Part shown: positions 41,207 to 50,006 of the stretch, piece after piece | Layout of the letters: each line of letters starts with the position of its first letter | Numbering within the stretch: the stretch's first letter is position 1 | Assembly: GCF_001514195.1 (NCBI RefSeq) | Contig: NZ_KQ948737.1 | Location: 390,012-454,011, forward strand | Source: Streptomyces griseorubiginosus | GTDB taxonomy: Bacteria > Actinomycetota > Actinomycetes > Streptomycetales > Streptomycetaceae | DNA length: 64,000 nucleotides | Direction of reading: 5' to 3' | Translations under genes and position numbers: made by a program | Notes under the pieces: generated by a model | What the model saw: only the letters and a program-made list of their open reading frames with translations | Told to the model about the DNA's origin: nothing | Database searches by the model: none

Positions 41207-41833
41207 ATGTCTGACACTGTGGCCGCAAAAAACGGGGTTACCACCCAGTACCTGGCTCGGGTGGCCGACGACCTGGAACAGAACCTGAAGGAGCAGGAGC
41301 GTCTCGGCACCGAAATCGCCGTACTGCAAAGCCAGTTGGCGGAGCTTGAAGCGGACCGTGCGGTACTGGTGAGCCTTCAGGAAGCGCTCGGCGCAAGCTC
41401 CACTCCCGCAACCCCTGCTCCCGCAGCGCCGGAACCCGAGTCTGCTCCCGCCGCCACCGTCGTCGACACGAAGGACACCGCGGCCCCGGCCAAGAAGGCG
41501 CGGGCCAAGAAGCCCGCCGCGGTGCCGGTTCAGAGGGCACGCAAGACCAAGACGGCAGCCGCGAAGCCCGCCGAGCCTCGGCAGCCCTCCCTGGTCACCC
41601 TGGCCCGCGACTTCCTGACGAGCCAGACCGAACCCCGTTCCGCCGCGGAGATCGCCGAGGCCCTGGCCCAGGAGCACCCCGACCGCGGCATCAAGAAGAC
41701 CGTCGTACGCACCACCCTCGAAGGACTCGTGGCCAAGAACCACGCGCAGCGCAGCAAGCAGGGCTCATCCGTGTTCTATACGGCTCCCGACCCGGCAGAG
41801 CCTTCTGCGGACAGCGGTGCGAGTTCCGAATAG
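41207..41833 (+). CDS. Coiled-coil / lysine-alanine-rich protein with winged-helix-like end
   Basis: The 208-residue protein has three parts. A coiled coil covers residues about 10-60 (YLARVADDLEQNLKEQERLG). A Lys/Ala/Pro-rich middle (KKARAKKPAAVPVQRARKTK) resembles nucleoid-protein tails. A C-terminal helical domain (EIAEALAQEHPDRGIKKTVV) resembles a winged helix. It is probably a DNA-binding regulator or nucleoid-associated protein. ATG at 41207 lies ten bases after AAGGAG; an ATG nine bases earlier is too close to that site. Confidence 0.75.
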   Translation: MSDTVAAKNGVTTQYLARVADDLEQNLKEQERLGTEIAVLQSQLAELEADRAVLVSLQEALGASSTPATPAPAAPEPESAPAATVVDTKDTAAPAKKARAKKPAAVPVQRARKTKTAAAKPAEPRQPSLVTLARDFLTSQTEPRSAAEIAEALAQEHPDRGIKKTVVRTTLEGLVAKNHAQRSKQGSSVFYTAPDPAEPSADSGASSE

Positions 41834-41866
41834 GCCGCCTGACGGTGAAGTCGCAACCAGTGTGCG

Positions 41867-42763
41867 TCAAACACCCTTCAGCACCCGCTCGAGTGCCGCA
41901 CGGCCTATGGGACCCCAGTTCGGCTTGCCGCCCGGGAGGCCCCGGTCTCCGTTCTGCCCCATGAGCATGAGGAAGAGGCTCCTCATCGCAGCCAGTCCGC
42001 GGGCACGACGGACGGTCGCCTCGTCCGCACGCGCGTACCTGTCGAAGAATCGTGAGGCCAGGCCGGCCGGCAGCAGCAGCCATGCGGCGGCGAGGTCCCA
42101 GGCGGGATCGCCGGCGACCAGGGCACCGAAGTCGACGACGCCCGACAGGGTGCCGTCCGAGACCACGACGTTCGCCGGATGCAGGTCACCGTGCACCCAG
42201 AGGGGCGGGCCGCCCCACTCGGGGGCTGCGACGGCCTCGTCCCAGACGGCCCGCGTGGCGGCTGCGATGTCGTCGGGGGCGACGGCCTGGAAGAAGTGCT
42301 CGAAGCCGCCGACGCACTGCCTGGGGTGAGCGCCGAAGTCCGAGCTGGTCGGCGCCTCGGCGGGTGCCTCGACGTGGAGTGCCCGGAGAAAGTCCGCCAG
42401 TGTGTCGGCCGCGTGGATGCCGTGGCTGATCGAGCCCTGGTCCAGTGGTTCGCCGGGGACCCAGGTCATGACGGTCCAGTGCTTCGGGAAGCGCTTGGAC
42501 GGTTCGCCGTATCGCACCGGAGTCGGCACCGGCAGGGGAAGGCGCGGGGCCAGTACCGGTAGCCAGCGCCGCTCCTTCAGTTGGAGTTCCGGGGTGGGGT
42601 CCATGCGCTGCATGCGCACGGCCAACTCATCCCCGAGACGCCACATTTGATTGCCCCAGCCGCCCGCCACCTCACGGATGGCGAGCCCTGCCAGATCTGG
42701 ATGCTGCTCCTGCAACAGGGCTCGGACCAGGTCAGGGATGATCTCGGTGTCGGTGTCGGTCAT
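41867..42763 (-). CDS. Aminoglycoside phosphotransferase (APH) family kinase
   Basis: The 298-residue protein has the APH/choline-kinase fold. Catalytic loop is WVHGDLHPANVVVSDG and the metal-binding motif VDFGALVAGDPAWDLA. VAGGWGNQMWRLGDELAVRM forms the nucleotide-binding start. It would phosphorylate a small hydroxylated molecule. Streptomyces hold many such genes and antibiotic resistance cannot be assumed. It appears to be a single gene. Confidence 0.93.
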   Translation of the reverse strand: MTDTDTEIIPDLVRALLQEQHPDLAGLAIREVAGGWGNQMWRLGDELAVRMQRMDPTPELQLKERRWLPVLAPRLPLPVPTPVRYGEPSKRFPKHWTVMTWVPGEPLDQGSISHGIHAADTLADFLRALHVEAPAEAPTSSDFGAHPRQCVGGFEHFFQAVAPDDIAAATRAVWDEAVAAPEWGGPPLWVHGDLHPANVVVSDGTLSGVVDFGALVAGDPAWDLAAAWLLLPAGLASRFFDRYARADEATVRRARGLAAMRSLFLMLMGQNGDRGLPGGKPNWGPIGRAALERVLKGV

Positions 42764-42829
42764 GCGAAGTCACAGTAGTGGGGCGGGAGGTGGATGAGTC
42801 ATGGGGCCTGCCTGGAGGCGTCTCTCGTC

Positions 42830-43540
42830 TCACCTGCCCGGATCCAGTCGCTGGGCGAGGTTGTGGGCCGTGGCGCCGGTGGGGTCCTGCCCGTAGGCAC
42901 CGACGACCACGAAACGACCGCCGGTGATCGAACCGGTCACCGTGTGGGGGTAGCCCCAGAGTTTGCCGTCGATGACGATGGCGAACTGATTGCGCGGGAG
43001 CGGAGCCGACGCGAGGGAGCCGGTGAGCGTCGCGAAGCGCGTCCGGTCGGCGGACGAGAGGGTCGCCTCCACCTGCCATTCGCCGTCGACAGTGCTCTTC
43101 TCGGCCTTCGCGGAGGCGACACGGATGTCCCTCATGCCTTTCGCGGAGTCGGTGTGGAAGCACATCGCCCGCACGGCCGCGGTGGCCTTCACGCTGTAAC
43201 CGCCGTCGCCCTGGGTGCAGGGCCCCTCCGTCGCGGAGGTGACCGGCAGCAGGGAGACCGTGGTCGCCTTCGCGGCGTCACCCCGGTGGGCGGGTTGCAC
43301 CACATGCGCGCGCGGCGACCCGTCGTCCGCGACAGCCACCCAGGCGGTGGCCACCGCCGCGGCGAGGGCGACTCCGGCGCCGGCGCGCGTCAGCCGCTGC
43401 CTCCGCCGGGCGACCCGCAGCGCGCCGTCGGCCAGGCCGACGAGATGGGCGCCGGCGTCACCGTCACGCTCACGGACATGGGTGTGCAGGGTGTCGTGCA
43501 GCAACGTTTCGTGCAGCAGGTCCCCGGTCGAGTCGTTCAT
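42830..43540 (-). CDS. Membrane protein, probable anti-sigma factor of the SigE-family sigma
   Basis: The 236-residue protein has a cytoplasmic N-terminus of about 50 residues (VGLADGALRVARRRQRLTRA), one membrane segment (AGVALAAAVATAWVAVA) and an extracytoplasmic domain with two cysteines (EGPCTQGDG, RAMCFHTDS). Its start overlaps the sigma-factor stop by four bases. The topology and coupling indicate an anti-sigma or sensor role, although the cytoplasmic part lacks a zinc-finger HxxxCxxC motif. Confidence 0.75.
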   Translation of the reverse strand: MNDSTGDLLHETLLHDTLHTHVRERDGDAGAHLVGLADGALRVARRRQRLTRAGAGVALAAAVATAWVAVADDGSPRAHVVQPAHRGDAAKATTVSLLPVTSATEGPCTQGDGGYSVKATAAVRAMCFHTDSAKGMRDIRVASAKAEKSTVDGEWQVEATLSSADRTRFATLTGSLASAPLPRNQFAIVIDGKLWGYPHTVTGSITGGRFVVVGAYGQDPTGATAHNLAQRLDPGR

Positions 43541-44082
43541 GCGGTGACGCCCCTTCCGGAGGCACTGGAGGAGGCGGACGGCCCGGTCTCGGCCAGGGCG
43601 GTCCGGAGAGTGGTGAGGGCCTTGTGGGTCTGGCTGCGGACGGTGCCCGGGGCGACGCCCAGGATCGCGGCGATCTCGCCGTCGGGCCGGTCCTCGAAGT
43701 AGCGCAGCACGATCACCGCCCGCTGACGCTTGGGCAGCCGCCGCAACGCGCTCATGATGTCCTGCCGCTGGACGACGCTGTCGGCCAGGTTCGCGCCCTG
43801 TGCGGCCGGCCGGTCCGGGACGGCGTCCGTGACCGTCTCACGTCCCCAACTGAGCAGCCGGAAGCGGTCCACCTGGGCGTGGTAGAGCGCGCGGCGGACG
43901 TAGATCTCCGGCTGTTCCCGATCACGGAGCTTGGACCAGCGTCGAGCCGTGGAGGCAAGCGCGGTCTGGAGCAGGTCCCGGCCCTGTTCCCAGTCCCCGG
44001 TCAGCAGGTAGGCCGTGTGCAGCAGCGATCTCGACCGCGCTGCCACGAACTCGCGGAACTGGCGTTCCTCGTCGGCGTTCAA
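43537..44082 (-). CDS. SigE-family (SACE_1649-like) RNA polymerase sigma-70 factor
   Basis: The 181-residue protein has sigma region 2 (FVAARSRSLLHTAYLLTGDW, DLLQTALASTARRWSKL) and region 4 (ALRRLPKRQRAVIVLRYFED, EIAAILGVAPGTVRSQTHKA). It belongs to the small actinobacterial SigE-like ECF group. The TTG start at 44082 follows GGGAGGG and gives the usual NADEERQFREFVA start. It is coupled to the membrane protein gene behind it, which probably controls its activity. Confidence 0.92.
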   Translation of the reverse strand: MNADEERQFREFVAARSRSLLHTAYLLTGDWEQGRDLLQTALASTARRWSKLRDREQPEIYVRRALYHAQVDRFRLLSWGRETVTDAVPDRPAAQGANLADSVVQRQDIMSALRRLPKRQRAVIVLRYFEDRPDGEIAAILGVAPGTVRSQTHKALTTLRTALAETGPSASSSASGRGVTA

Positions 44083-44319
44083 TGCGCCCTCCCTCGTTCC
44101 CCCGTATAGACGGGTGCGGACACGCGAACGACTGCCCTGCCGGACAGACTTTCTCGGATTCGTCCCCCGGACGGCGACGGCGAGGGGCTGTGGAGCGGGT
44201 CTACGGATGAGTCCCGGGCGCCGGCAAGGATCTTGTCTCGTCGATGGCGGCGTCCGCTCAGCGAATTGAGTTGCTCCGCGCTCAAGAAGGGGACGCATCG
44301 CAGTGAGTTGGTCAGTCAG

Positions 44320-45096
44320 TCACTTGTAGATCTTGCCCGGTTCGGCCTCGGACGGTGCGAGCAGTTGGGAGACGGTCACGAAGGTGTAGCCCTGCTTGTT
44401 GAGCGCCTTGAGGATGGAGGGCATGGCCGGGACCGTGCCCTTGTGGAGTGGGTGGAGCAGGATGATGCCGTCGCGGTCGGCGCCGTCGAGGACCCGCTCG
44501 GTGATCAGGGCGCTGTCGTCCGTCTCGTAGTCCTTGGCGGTCACCGTCCACAGCACCTGCGCCATCCCCAGCCCAGCGGCGACCTTGGAGACGCGGTCGT
44601 CGGTGCGGCCCTGGGGCGGGCGCATCAGGGTCGGCTCGCTGCCGGTGATGCCGGAGATGGCCCGTGCGGTGCGGCGCAGTTCGTCGCGGATCTGGGCGTC
44701 GGAGACATCGGTCAGCACCGCGTGCGTCCAGGTGTGGTCGCCGATCTCGTGACCGTCCCGGGCCATCCGCCGCACCACCTCGGGGAACTTGTGGATGCGT
44801 CGGCCCTCGAGGAAGAACGTCGACGGCGCCTGGTACTGCTTGAGGAGGTCCATGAGCCGGTCGGTGGGTTCGCCCGGGTTGCCGTCGAAGGTGAGCGCGA
44901 TGCACTTGGCCTTCCGGCAGTCCACCTGCCCCGGCGGTACGGCCGTGCCGACTGCCACCCGGTCGCGGGCATCGCGCGGGGACACCGTCTCCATCCTGTT
45001 CGCCCGGATGGCTATGGCGATGGTCGCCGTCACGGCTGCCACCACGGCCAGCGTCAGGAATATGAGCATCCGAGGCCGTTTTCTGAGGATCTTCAC
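44320..45096 (-). CDS. Polysaccharide deacetylase (NodB) family, altered motif 1
   Basis: The 258-residue protein has an N-terminal membrane anchor (MLIFLTLAVVAAVTATIAIA) and an extracellular NodB domain. Motif 2 GDHTWTH, motif 3 LMRPPQGRTD, motif 4 VLWTVTAKDY and motif 5 IILLHPLHKG are present. Motif 1 reads TFDGNPG instead of TFDDGPG: the catalytic-base Asp is kept but the metal-binding Asp is lost. It may use a modified metal site or be inactive on peptidoglycan or chitin. GAGGAATTC-type leader sequence precedes the start. Confidence 0.9.
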   Translation of the reverse strand: MKILRKRPRMLIFLTLAVVAAVTATIAIAIRANRMETVSPRDARDRVAVGTAVPPGQVDCRKAKCIALTFDGNPGEPTDRLMDLLKQYQAPSTFFLEGRRIHKFPEVVRRMARDGHEIGDHTWTHAVLTDVSDAQIRDELRRTARAISGITGSEPTLMRPPQGRTDDRVSKVAAGLGMAQVLWTVTAKDYETDDSALITERVLDGADRDGIILLHPLHKGTVPAMPSILKALNKQGYTFVTVSQLLAPSEAEPGKIYK

Positions 45097-45261
45097 ACGA
45101 AGGAGAAGAATTCCTCATCGCAAGGGTTGCTCAGCAGCGTCGATAGTGACGTAGCACACATGTGCGGAGCTCGGTCACACGAAGGTACTCCGCACGAGCC
45201 GAGTCGGACTCCCCCTCGGCGGACGGCCGTGGCCGGGAGCGCGCGCCACCCAACGGTTCGT

Positions 45262-45780
45262 TCAGAACCCGGGCGGCGGTGTCAGGCCGTACCGCGCGAT
45301 GATGTCCGGCAGCCAGGCGGGCCGTCCGAACTCCAGGCCGTACTTCGCCGCGAGGACCTCCACCGCGTCTTCCGTCGACGGCGGCCCGTCGCTCAGCATG
45401 TCGACCATCTCGCGGAAGCAGTGCTCGAAGCCGGCCGGGCTGATGATCTCGATCATCCGCGCCGGAGCGGGGCCCGCGTTCCACATCGTGTGCAGCTCCC
45501 CGCGCGGTTTGGTGATGTAGCCGCCGGGCCCCAGGACGGTTTCACGGTCGCCGGAGCGGAATCCGATCTCGCCCTCGGTCACGATCGAGTACTCGTCCTC
45601 CCGGGTGTGCAGATGCGGAGGCACCAACGCCCCTACCGGGAAAGGGTGTTCAACGACCGAGAGCGCTCCGTCGGTGTCGTCGCCCCACAGCTTGAAGACG
45701 ACTCCGATGGAACCGAGGAAGCCCTCGGCCCCCTCGCCTGGGCGGACGATGGTGAGTGGCGGGGCCGAGGGCTCTGTCAT
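45262..45780 (-). CDS. Cupin-domain protein
   Basis: The 172-residue protein has a double-stranded beta-helix cupin. Motif 1 is PHLHTREDEYSIVTEGEI and motif 2 lies in GGYITKPRGELHTMWNAG, so the His/Glu metal ligands are present. A helical C-terminal tail (AVEVLAAKYGLEFGRPAWLP) follows. It could be a small dioxygenase or isomerase. GAGGAG precedes the ATG at 45780. It is divergent from a TetR regulator 81 bases away, which is its likely controller. Confidence 0.88.
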   Translation of the reverse strand: MTEPSAPPLTIVRPGEGAEGFLGSIGVVFKLWGDDTDGALSVVEHPFPVGALVPPHLHTREDEYSIVTEGEIGFRSGDRETVLGPGGYITKPRGELHTMWNAGPAPARMIEIISPAGFEHCFREMVDMLSDGPPSTEDAVEVLAAKYGLEFGRPAWLPDIIARYGLTPPPGF

Positions 45781-45809
45781 GGTGATCACTCCTCGTGCAT
45801 TTTGGAGAT

Positions 45810-45819
45810 ACACTGGTGT
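45810..45819. promoter_or_regulatory. Possible TetR operator ACACTGGTGT
   Basis: ACAC and GTGT arms around TG form a 10-bp near-palindrome in the A/T-rich spacer between the cupin and the TetR gene. The position suits dual control, but the match is short. Confidence 0.3.
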
Positions 45820-45861
45820 TCTCTTAAAAAGTCTCCATCGCGGACCTCAAGGCGTCAAGAT

Positions 45862-46497
45862 TTGAGTGAACAGCAGCGTTCGTCGAAATCGCGCGGTTAC
45901 GAGATGCGTAAACGTGCCGAGGACGTGGAGCGGACACGGCAGCGCATCGTCGAAGCCACCGTGCATCTTCACGGCACCGCGGGCCCGGCATCGACGAGCA
46001 TCTCGGCGATCGCCGAGCGCGCCGGCGTCACCCGGCTGACCGTCTACCGGCATTTCCCGGATGAGACGGCGCTGTTCGAGGCATGCACGGGGCACTGGCT
46101 GTCGATGCACCAGCCGCCGCAGCCCATGGAGTGGGGCGCGATCGAGAACCCCCTTGAAAGGCTCACGGCCGGGCTCGCCGACATCTACCGCTTCTACGGC
46201 GAGGGCGAGCAGATGCTGACACTGAGCATCCGCGACCAGCACGCCGTACCCGAGCCGATCCGTACCGCCTGGGAGGGCATGACCAGGCAGTACGTCGAGG
46301 TCCTGGTCCAAGTCTGGCCGCGAGCCGACGACCCGGTCCTGCGGGCGGTGATCGGCCATGCGGCAGCCTTCTCGACCTGGCGTTCGCTGTGCCGGGAACA
46401 GGGGCTCACGAACGACACGGCCGTCGAGGTCATGGCCACGCTGACAGAGAGGGTCGGTGGCCGGCCCCCCAGTCGGCGACGCACGGCATCGCCCTAG
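45862..46497 (+). CDS. TetR-family transcriptional regulator
   Basis: The 211-residue protein has an N-terminal TetR HTH (RTRQRIVEATVHLHGTAGPA, ISAIAERAGVTRLTVYRHFP) and an all-helical ligand-binding domain. TTG at 45862 gives a basic, Ser-rich arm; ATG at 45904 is an alternative start just before RKRAEDVERT. It lies divergent from the cupin gene and its stop is one base before the stop of the convergent dehydrogenase-like gene. It probably represses the cupin gene. Confidence 0.9.
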   Translation: MSEQQRSSKSRGYEMRKRAEDVERTRQRIVEATVHLHGTAGPASTSISAIAERAGVTRLTVYRHFPDETALFEACTGHWLSMHQPPQPMEWGAIENPLERLTAGLADIYRFYGEGEQMLTLSIRDQHAVPEPIRTAWEGMTRQYVEVLVQVWPRADDPVLRAVIGHAAAFSTWRSLCREQGLTNDTAVEVMATLTERVGGRPPSRRRTASP

Positions 46498-46498
46498 A

Positions 46499-47542
46499 TC
46501 AGGCGTACTGCTTCTGCACGTACATGTCGAAGGTGACGTGCGGAGCAAGGGCGTCCAGGAAGTCGGCGGCGTCGAAGATCTCGCCTGCGGAGACGACGCC
46601 GACGGTCTTGGTGCGGCCGGTCAGGACGCGTTCGAGGGCCTCGGCGACGAGGGGTGCGGTGACGGCGTAGATGTCCTGGCCGCGGGCTGTGGCCCGGCGT
46701 TCGGCTCCGGCGGAGCGAACGACGACGTCGATGAGGAAGGTCTGGTCGGAACGCCCGTTCTCGTCCGTGGCGGTCGGGGCCGGTGTGTCGGGGTCGGCGA
46801 TGTCCTGGACGGCCTGGGTGGTCATGTAGGTGGTCACGTCGGGGACGGCGAGGTGCTGGGCCACGGTGACGACGTCCGCCATCGTGAACTCCGCGATCAC
46901 CGGCCGCGATCCCACCGGTTCCGGGAAGTTCCACTGCGCGGTGGGCGCGGCGTCGATGCGGTGCTCCCACTGTCCGCCGCGGTAGCGCAGGCGCCGCGCA
47001 CCGCGTCGCTCGCGGGAGACCGCGCCGGAGCGTCGGGTGCCGGCGGTGGGGTGCCAGCTGCTGAGCGCGTAGGCGATGTGCGCCTCGTCTGCCTCGGTCC
47101 AGTCGCCCATCGCCGCGGTGACCAGCAGGTCTCCCAGACCGCCGAAGAAGGCCATGGCCGGCACGATCACCGCTGCCGCCTCCCGGGCCCGTTCGCCGTA
47201 GTGGGCGAAGGTGTCGAGGTTGGCCTCGAGTTCGGCGGCCACATCCAGGTAGGGGATCTTCGCGCGTAGGGCGGCCTCGATCACCGGGCCGGTGGTCGAC
47301 GCGAAGGGGCCTGCGCAGTTGACGACCGCCACGGCTCCCGCCAGGGCCCGGTCCAGCGACGTCGCGTCGTCGACCGACGCAGCCCTGGCCTCGAAGCCGT
47401 GCTCGCGGGCCAACTCGTCCAGGGCCTGCCCGTTGCGCCCGGACAGTACCGGGACGAAACCGCGCGCGGCCAGCTCCGCGACCACGAACCGCCCGGTGTG
47501 CCCGTACGCGCCGAACACCGTCACCAGCTGACCTGACCCCAT
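46499..47542 (-). CDS. Saccharopine-dehydrogenase-like NAD(P)-binding protein
   Basis: The 347-residue protein starts with a Rossmann motif (VTVFGAYGHTGRFVVAELAA) and continues VVNCAGPFASTTGPVIEAAL and YLDVAAELEANLDTF. These mark the saccharopine dehydrogenase/trans-acting enoyl-reductase-like group. It is probably a reductase of unknown substrate in the cytoplasm. GGGGAG lies before the ATG at 47542. It is divergent from a GlxA-type AraC regulator, with a perfect palindrome in the 127-bp spacer. Confidence 0.87.
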   Translation of the reverse strand: MGSGQLVTVFGAYGHTGRFVVAELAARGFVPVLSGRNGQALDELAREHGFEARAASVDDATSLDRALAGAVAVVNCAGPFASTTGPVIEAALRAKIPYLDVAAELEANLDTFAHYGERAREAAAVIVPAMAFFGGLGDLLVTAAMGDWTEADEAHIAYALSSWHPTAGTRRSGAVSRERRGARRLRYRGGQWEHRIDAAPTAQWNFPEPVGSRPVIAEFTMADVVTVAQHLAVPDVTTYMTTQAVQDIADPDTPAPTATDENGRSDQTFLIDVVVRSAGAERRATARGQDIYAVTAPLVAEALERVLTGRTKTVGVVSAGEIFDAADFLDALAPHVTFDMYVQKQYA

Positions 47543-47634
47543 GAACCGCTCCCCTGTACGCAGCCGCCCGCGGCGGAGTCGGTCCGCCGCGGTCTGACCC
47601 CCACATCCTGTCGCTCGGCCAATGTCCCGCGGCA

Positions 47635-47650
47635 GTGTCGGAAACGACAC
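47635..47650. promoter_or_regulatory. Palindromic operator GTGTCGGAAACGACAC
   Basis: Perfect six-base arms (GTGTCG/CGACAC) surround GAAA, 20 bases upstream of the AraC-type start codon. TACAGT at 47657-47662 lies seven bases before the ATG, as in leaderless promoters, and the palindrome would cover the -35 position, consistent with autoregulation. Confidence 0.5.
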
Positions 47651-47669
47651 GACGCGTACAGTTTCGGAC

Positions 47670-48605
47670 ATGCCCGCTGTCGCGCTGGCCGTCACCGACG
47701 GCATGCTCCACTACGAACTGTCCGTGGCCGTCGAGGTCTTCGGATCCGACCTGACCCACGTCGTCGACCCCTGGTACGACTTCACCCTCTGCGGGAACGC
47801 CGCGGTACGCATCGGCCGCTTCCACCTGGAGCCCGACCACGGACTCGACCACCTCGCGCACGCCGACACGGTGATCGTCCCCGGCTGGGCCGACACCGAC
47901 GTCGCCCCGCCCACCGAACTGGTCGAAGCGGTGCGCGCGGCTCACGCGGCCGGTGCCCGCGTGGCCTCACTGTGCACCGGCGCCTTCGTCCTGGGTGCGG
48001 CGGGACTGCTCGACGGCAGGCGTGCCACGACGCACTGGGCGCACACGCGGGAGCTGGCCCGACGCCACCCGAAAGTCACCGTCGACCCGGACGTCCTCTA
48101 CGTCGACAACGGTGACGTCCTCACCTCCGCGGGCAAGGCCGCCGCGATGGACCTGTGCCTGCATCTGGTCCGCCTGGACCACGGCTCGGCCAACGCGAAC
48201 AGGATCGCCCGGCGCCTGGTCATCCCGCCCCATCGCGAGGGCGGCCAGGCGCAGTTCATCGCCACCCCGCTCCCGGCCCCTGGCAACCATCCGCTGAACG
48301 AACTCTTCCCCTGGGCCCTGGAACGGCTCAACGAACCGCTGACCGTGGAAGACCTGGCCCGTCAGGCTCGCATGAGCACACGTCACCTCGGCCGCCACTT
48401 CAGGCACGTCACCGGCACCACGCCCCTGCAATGGCTCCACGCCCAGCGCATCCGTCACGCCCAGGAACTGCTGGAGACGACCGACGCCACGGTGGACACC
48501 ATCGCCGCCGCCACCGGCATGGGCACGGCGACGACGCTGCGCCGCCACTTCCACCGCAGTGTCGGCGTCCCACCAGACACCTACCGCCGCACCTTCCGCC
48601 CCTGA
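47670..48605 (+). CDS. GlxA-type AraC regulator with DJ-1/PfpI domain
   Basis: The 311-residue protein has an N-terminal DJ-1/PfpI-like domain with the nucleophile-elbow Cys in VASLCTGAFVLGAAGLL, and a C-terminal AraC HTH pair (TVEDLARQARMSTRHLGRHF, ATVDTIAAATGMGTATTLRR). Such proteins sense metabolites and regulate neighbouring enzymes. It is divergent from the saccharopine-dehydrogenase-like gene. There is no ribosome-binding site before ATG 47670, suggesting a leaderless message. Confidence 0.92.
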   Translation: MPAVALAVTDGMLHYELSVAVEVFGSDLTHVVDPWYDFTLCGNAAVRIGRFHLEPDHGLDHLAHADTVIVPGWADTDVAPPTELVEAVRAAHAAGARVASLCTGAFVLGAAGLLDGRRATTHWAHTRELARRHPKVTVDPDVLYVDNGDVLTSAGKAAAMDLCLHLVRLDHGSANANRIARRLVIPPHREGGQAQFIATPLPAPGNHPLNELFPWALERLNEPLTVEDLARQARMSTRHLGRHFRHVTGTTPLQWLHAQRIRHAQELLETTDATVDTIAAATGMGTATTLRRHFHRSVGVPPDTYRRTFRP

Positions 48606-48702
48606 GGAGCCCGCAGCACCCAGTCTCCGGCCACCCACCAGCCGTGGACGAACGTCTCTAGGGTGTGCCCAAGGTAGTCCACCGACCGGCCAAGGAGGCT
48701 TC

Positions 48703-49080
48703 ATGCCCTTGCAGTTGAAGTTGAGCGCGATCACCCTCGACTGCCCGGATCCGATGGCTCTGGCAGCGTTCTATCAACAGGCCACCGGTCTGCCCCTCCA
48801 CCCCAAGTCGAACGCCGACTTCGCCGGTCTGGACTGTGAGGACGACGTCTTCATCGGCTTTCAACGGGTCGACGGCTACCGGGCACCGCAGTGGCCCGAA
48901 CAGACCGTGCCTCAGCAACTGCACATGTGCTTCAAGGTCAAGCAGCCACTGGACCAGGTCGAAGCCCGGTTGCTCGAACTCGGTGCGGGCAGACCGGAAC
49001 ATCAACCGCACGGCGACAAAGCGCGCGTGCTCACCGATCCGGTCGGGCATCCCTTTTGCATCGTCAAGGAGAGGGGCTGA
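48703..49080 (+). CDS. VOC-family (glyoxalase/bleomycin-resistance-like) protein
   Basis: The 125-residue protein has two beta-alpha-beta-beta-beta modules: KLSAITLDCPDPMALAAFYQ at the start and MCFKVKQPLDQVEARLLELG with VLTDPVGHPFCIV at the end. It is complete, unlike the fragment at 37337. It could be a dioxygenase, isomerase or ligand-binding protein. AAGGAGG precedes the ATG by six bases. It appears to be a single gene. Confidence 0.9.
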   Translation: MPLQLKLSAITLDCPDPMALAAFYQQATGLPLHPKSNADFAGLDCEDDVFIGFQRVDGYRAPQWPEQTVPQQLHMCFKVKQPLDQVEARLLELGAGRPEHQPHGDKARVLTDPVGHPFCIVKERG

Positions 49081-49154
49081 CGGGCGGGGCAGGGGGCCGG
49101 GGTGGTGACGGTCCCTCCTACCAGGACTCCAGGTATCGAGTACCCGGAGGCGCG

Positions 49155-50006
49155 CTATCGGCGGATCGCCGAGATCAGTCCGCCGGGCCGCTCCTCGCGT
49201 TGGGGTGGAGTGCTGATGGGACGGCCGTAGGCGGCAGCACACTCGCGCAGCGTGCTGGTCCGGGCGTCCCAACCGTGCCCGGCCAGCCAGCCGACCGGGT
49301 CGTCAGGCATTTCTGAGACCCACATGGAAGCCGCCGATCCTGGTACGGCGTCCGCGCCGAAACGTTCGATCACGCCGCGCGAACCCAAAGTCAGCCCCAT
49401 CCGACTGCCTGCCGCGGACCGCGCTCCGATCCGGGACAGCAGCAGGTCCACCGCATCCTCGGGCAGATAGATCAGCAGTCCCTCGGCGATCCACACGGTC
49501 GGCAACGCCGGGTCGTGCCCTGCTGCGGCCAGCGCTTCGGGCCAGTCGTCCCGCAGATCCACGGCGACGGTGATCCGCTCGCAGCGTGCGACAGCCTGTT
49601 CCTGGCGCAGCACCGCGGCCTTGAAGTCCAGTGGCGCGGCGGTGTCGACCTCGAACAGCCGGGTGCCGGTGGGCCAGTCCATGCGGAAGGCCCGGCTGTC
49701 CATCCCGGCGCCGAGCAGCACGACCTGCCGGACGCCGGCCGTGGAGGCCTCCTGCAACAGGTCGTCGAGGAACTTCGTCCTGATGACGATGGAGAACGAC
49801 ACCGCCAGCCGACGGCGTCGGGCGGCCTCGTCGTCGGGCTGCGGCGGAGAGGAGGGCCACAGGTCGCCGGCGGCGGCGAAGGCCTGTGCGAGCGGGTCGC
49901 GGAACAGCGCGTTCTCCCGCTCGGTCTCGAGCGCCCGCACCCGGGCCACCCCGACCGCCGTGGCCCACACTCCCGACGGCTGCACCCGCTCCTGCTCATC
50001 AGTCAC
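49155..50006 (-). CDS. SAM-dependent methyltransferase (Ppm/LCMT family)
   Basis: The 283-residue protein has the leucine-carboxyl-methyltransferase-like signatures. RDPLAQAFAAAGDLW lies early, VVLLGAGMDSRAFRMDWP is the SAM-binding loop, LFEVDTAAPLDFKA carries the ribose-binding acid, and WIAEGLLIYLPEDAV is the catalytic-site block. Members O-methylate small molecules or are uncharacterised. The start at 50006 is the usual short polar N-terminus. It is a single gene with no biosynthetic neighbours. Confidence 0.92.
   Translation of the reverse strand: MTDEQERVQPSGVWATAVGVARVRALETERENALFRDPLAQAFAAAGDLWPSSPPQPDDEAARRRRLAVSFSIVIRTKFLDDLLQEASTAGVRQVVLLGAGMDSRAFRMDWPTGTRLFEVDTAAPLDFKAAVLRQEQAVARCERITVAVDLRDDWPEALAAAGHDPALPTVWIAEGLLIYLPEDAVDLLLSRIGARSAAGSRMGLTLGSRGVIERFGADAVPGSAASMWVSEMPDDPVGWLAGHGWDARTSTLRECAAAYGRPISTPPQREERPGGLISAIRR

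Noticed and set aside
44233..46497. 754-codon plus-strand frame
   Set aside because: Only the terminal TetR part from 45862 is real. The rest is antisense to the deacetylase and cupin genes.
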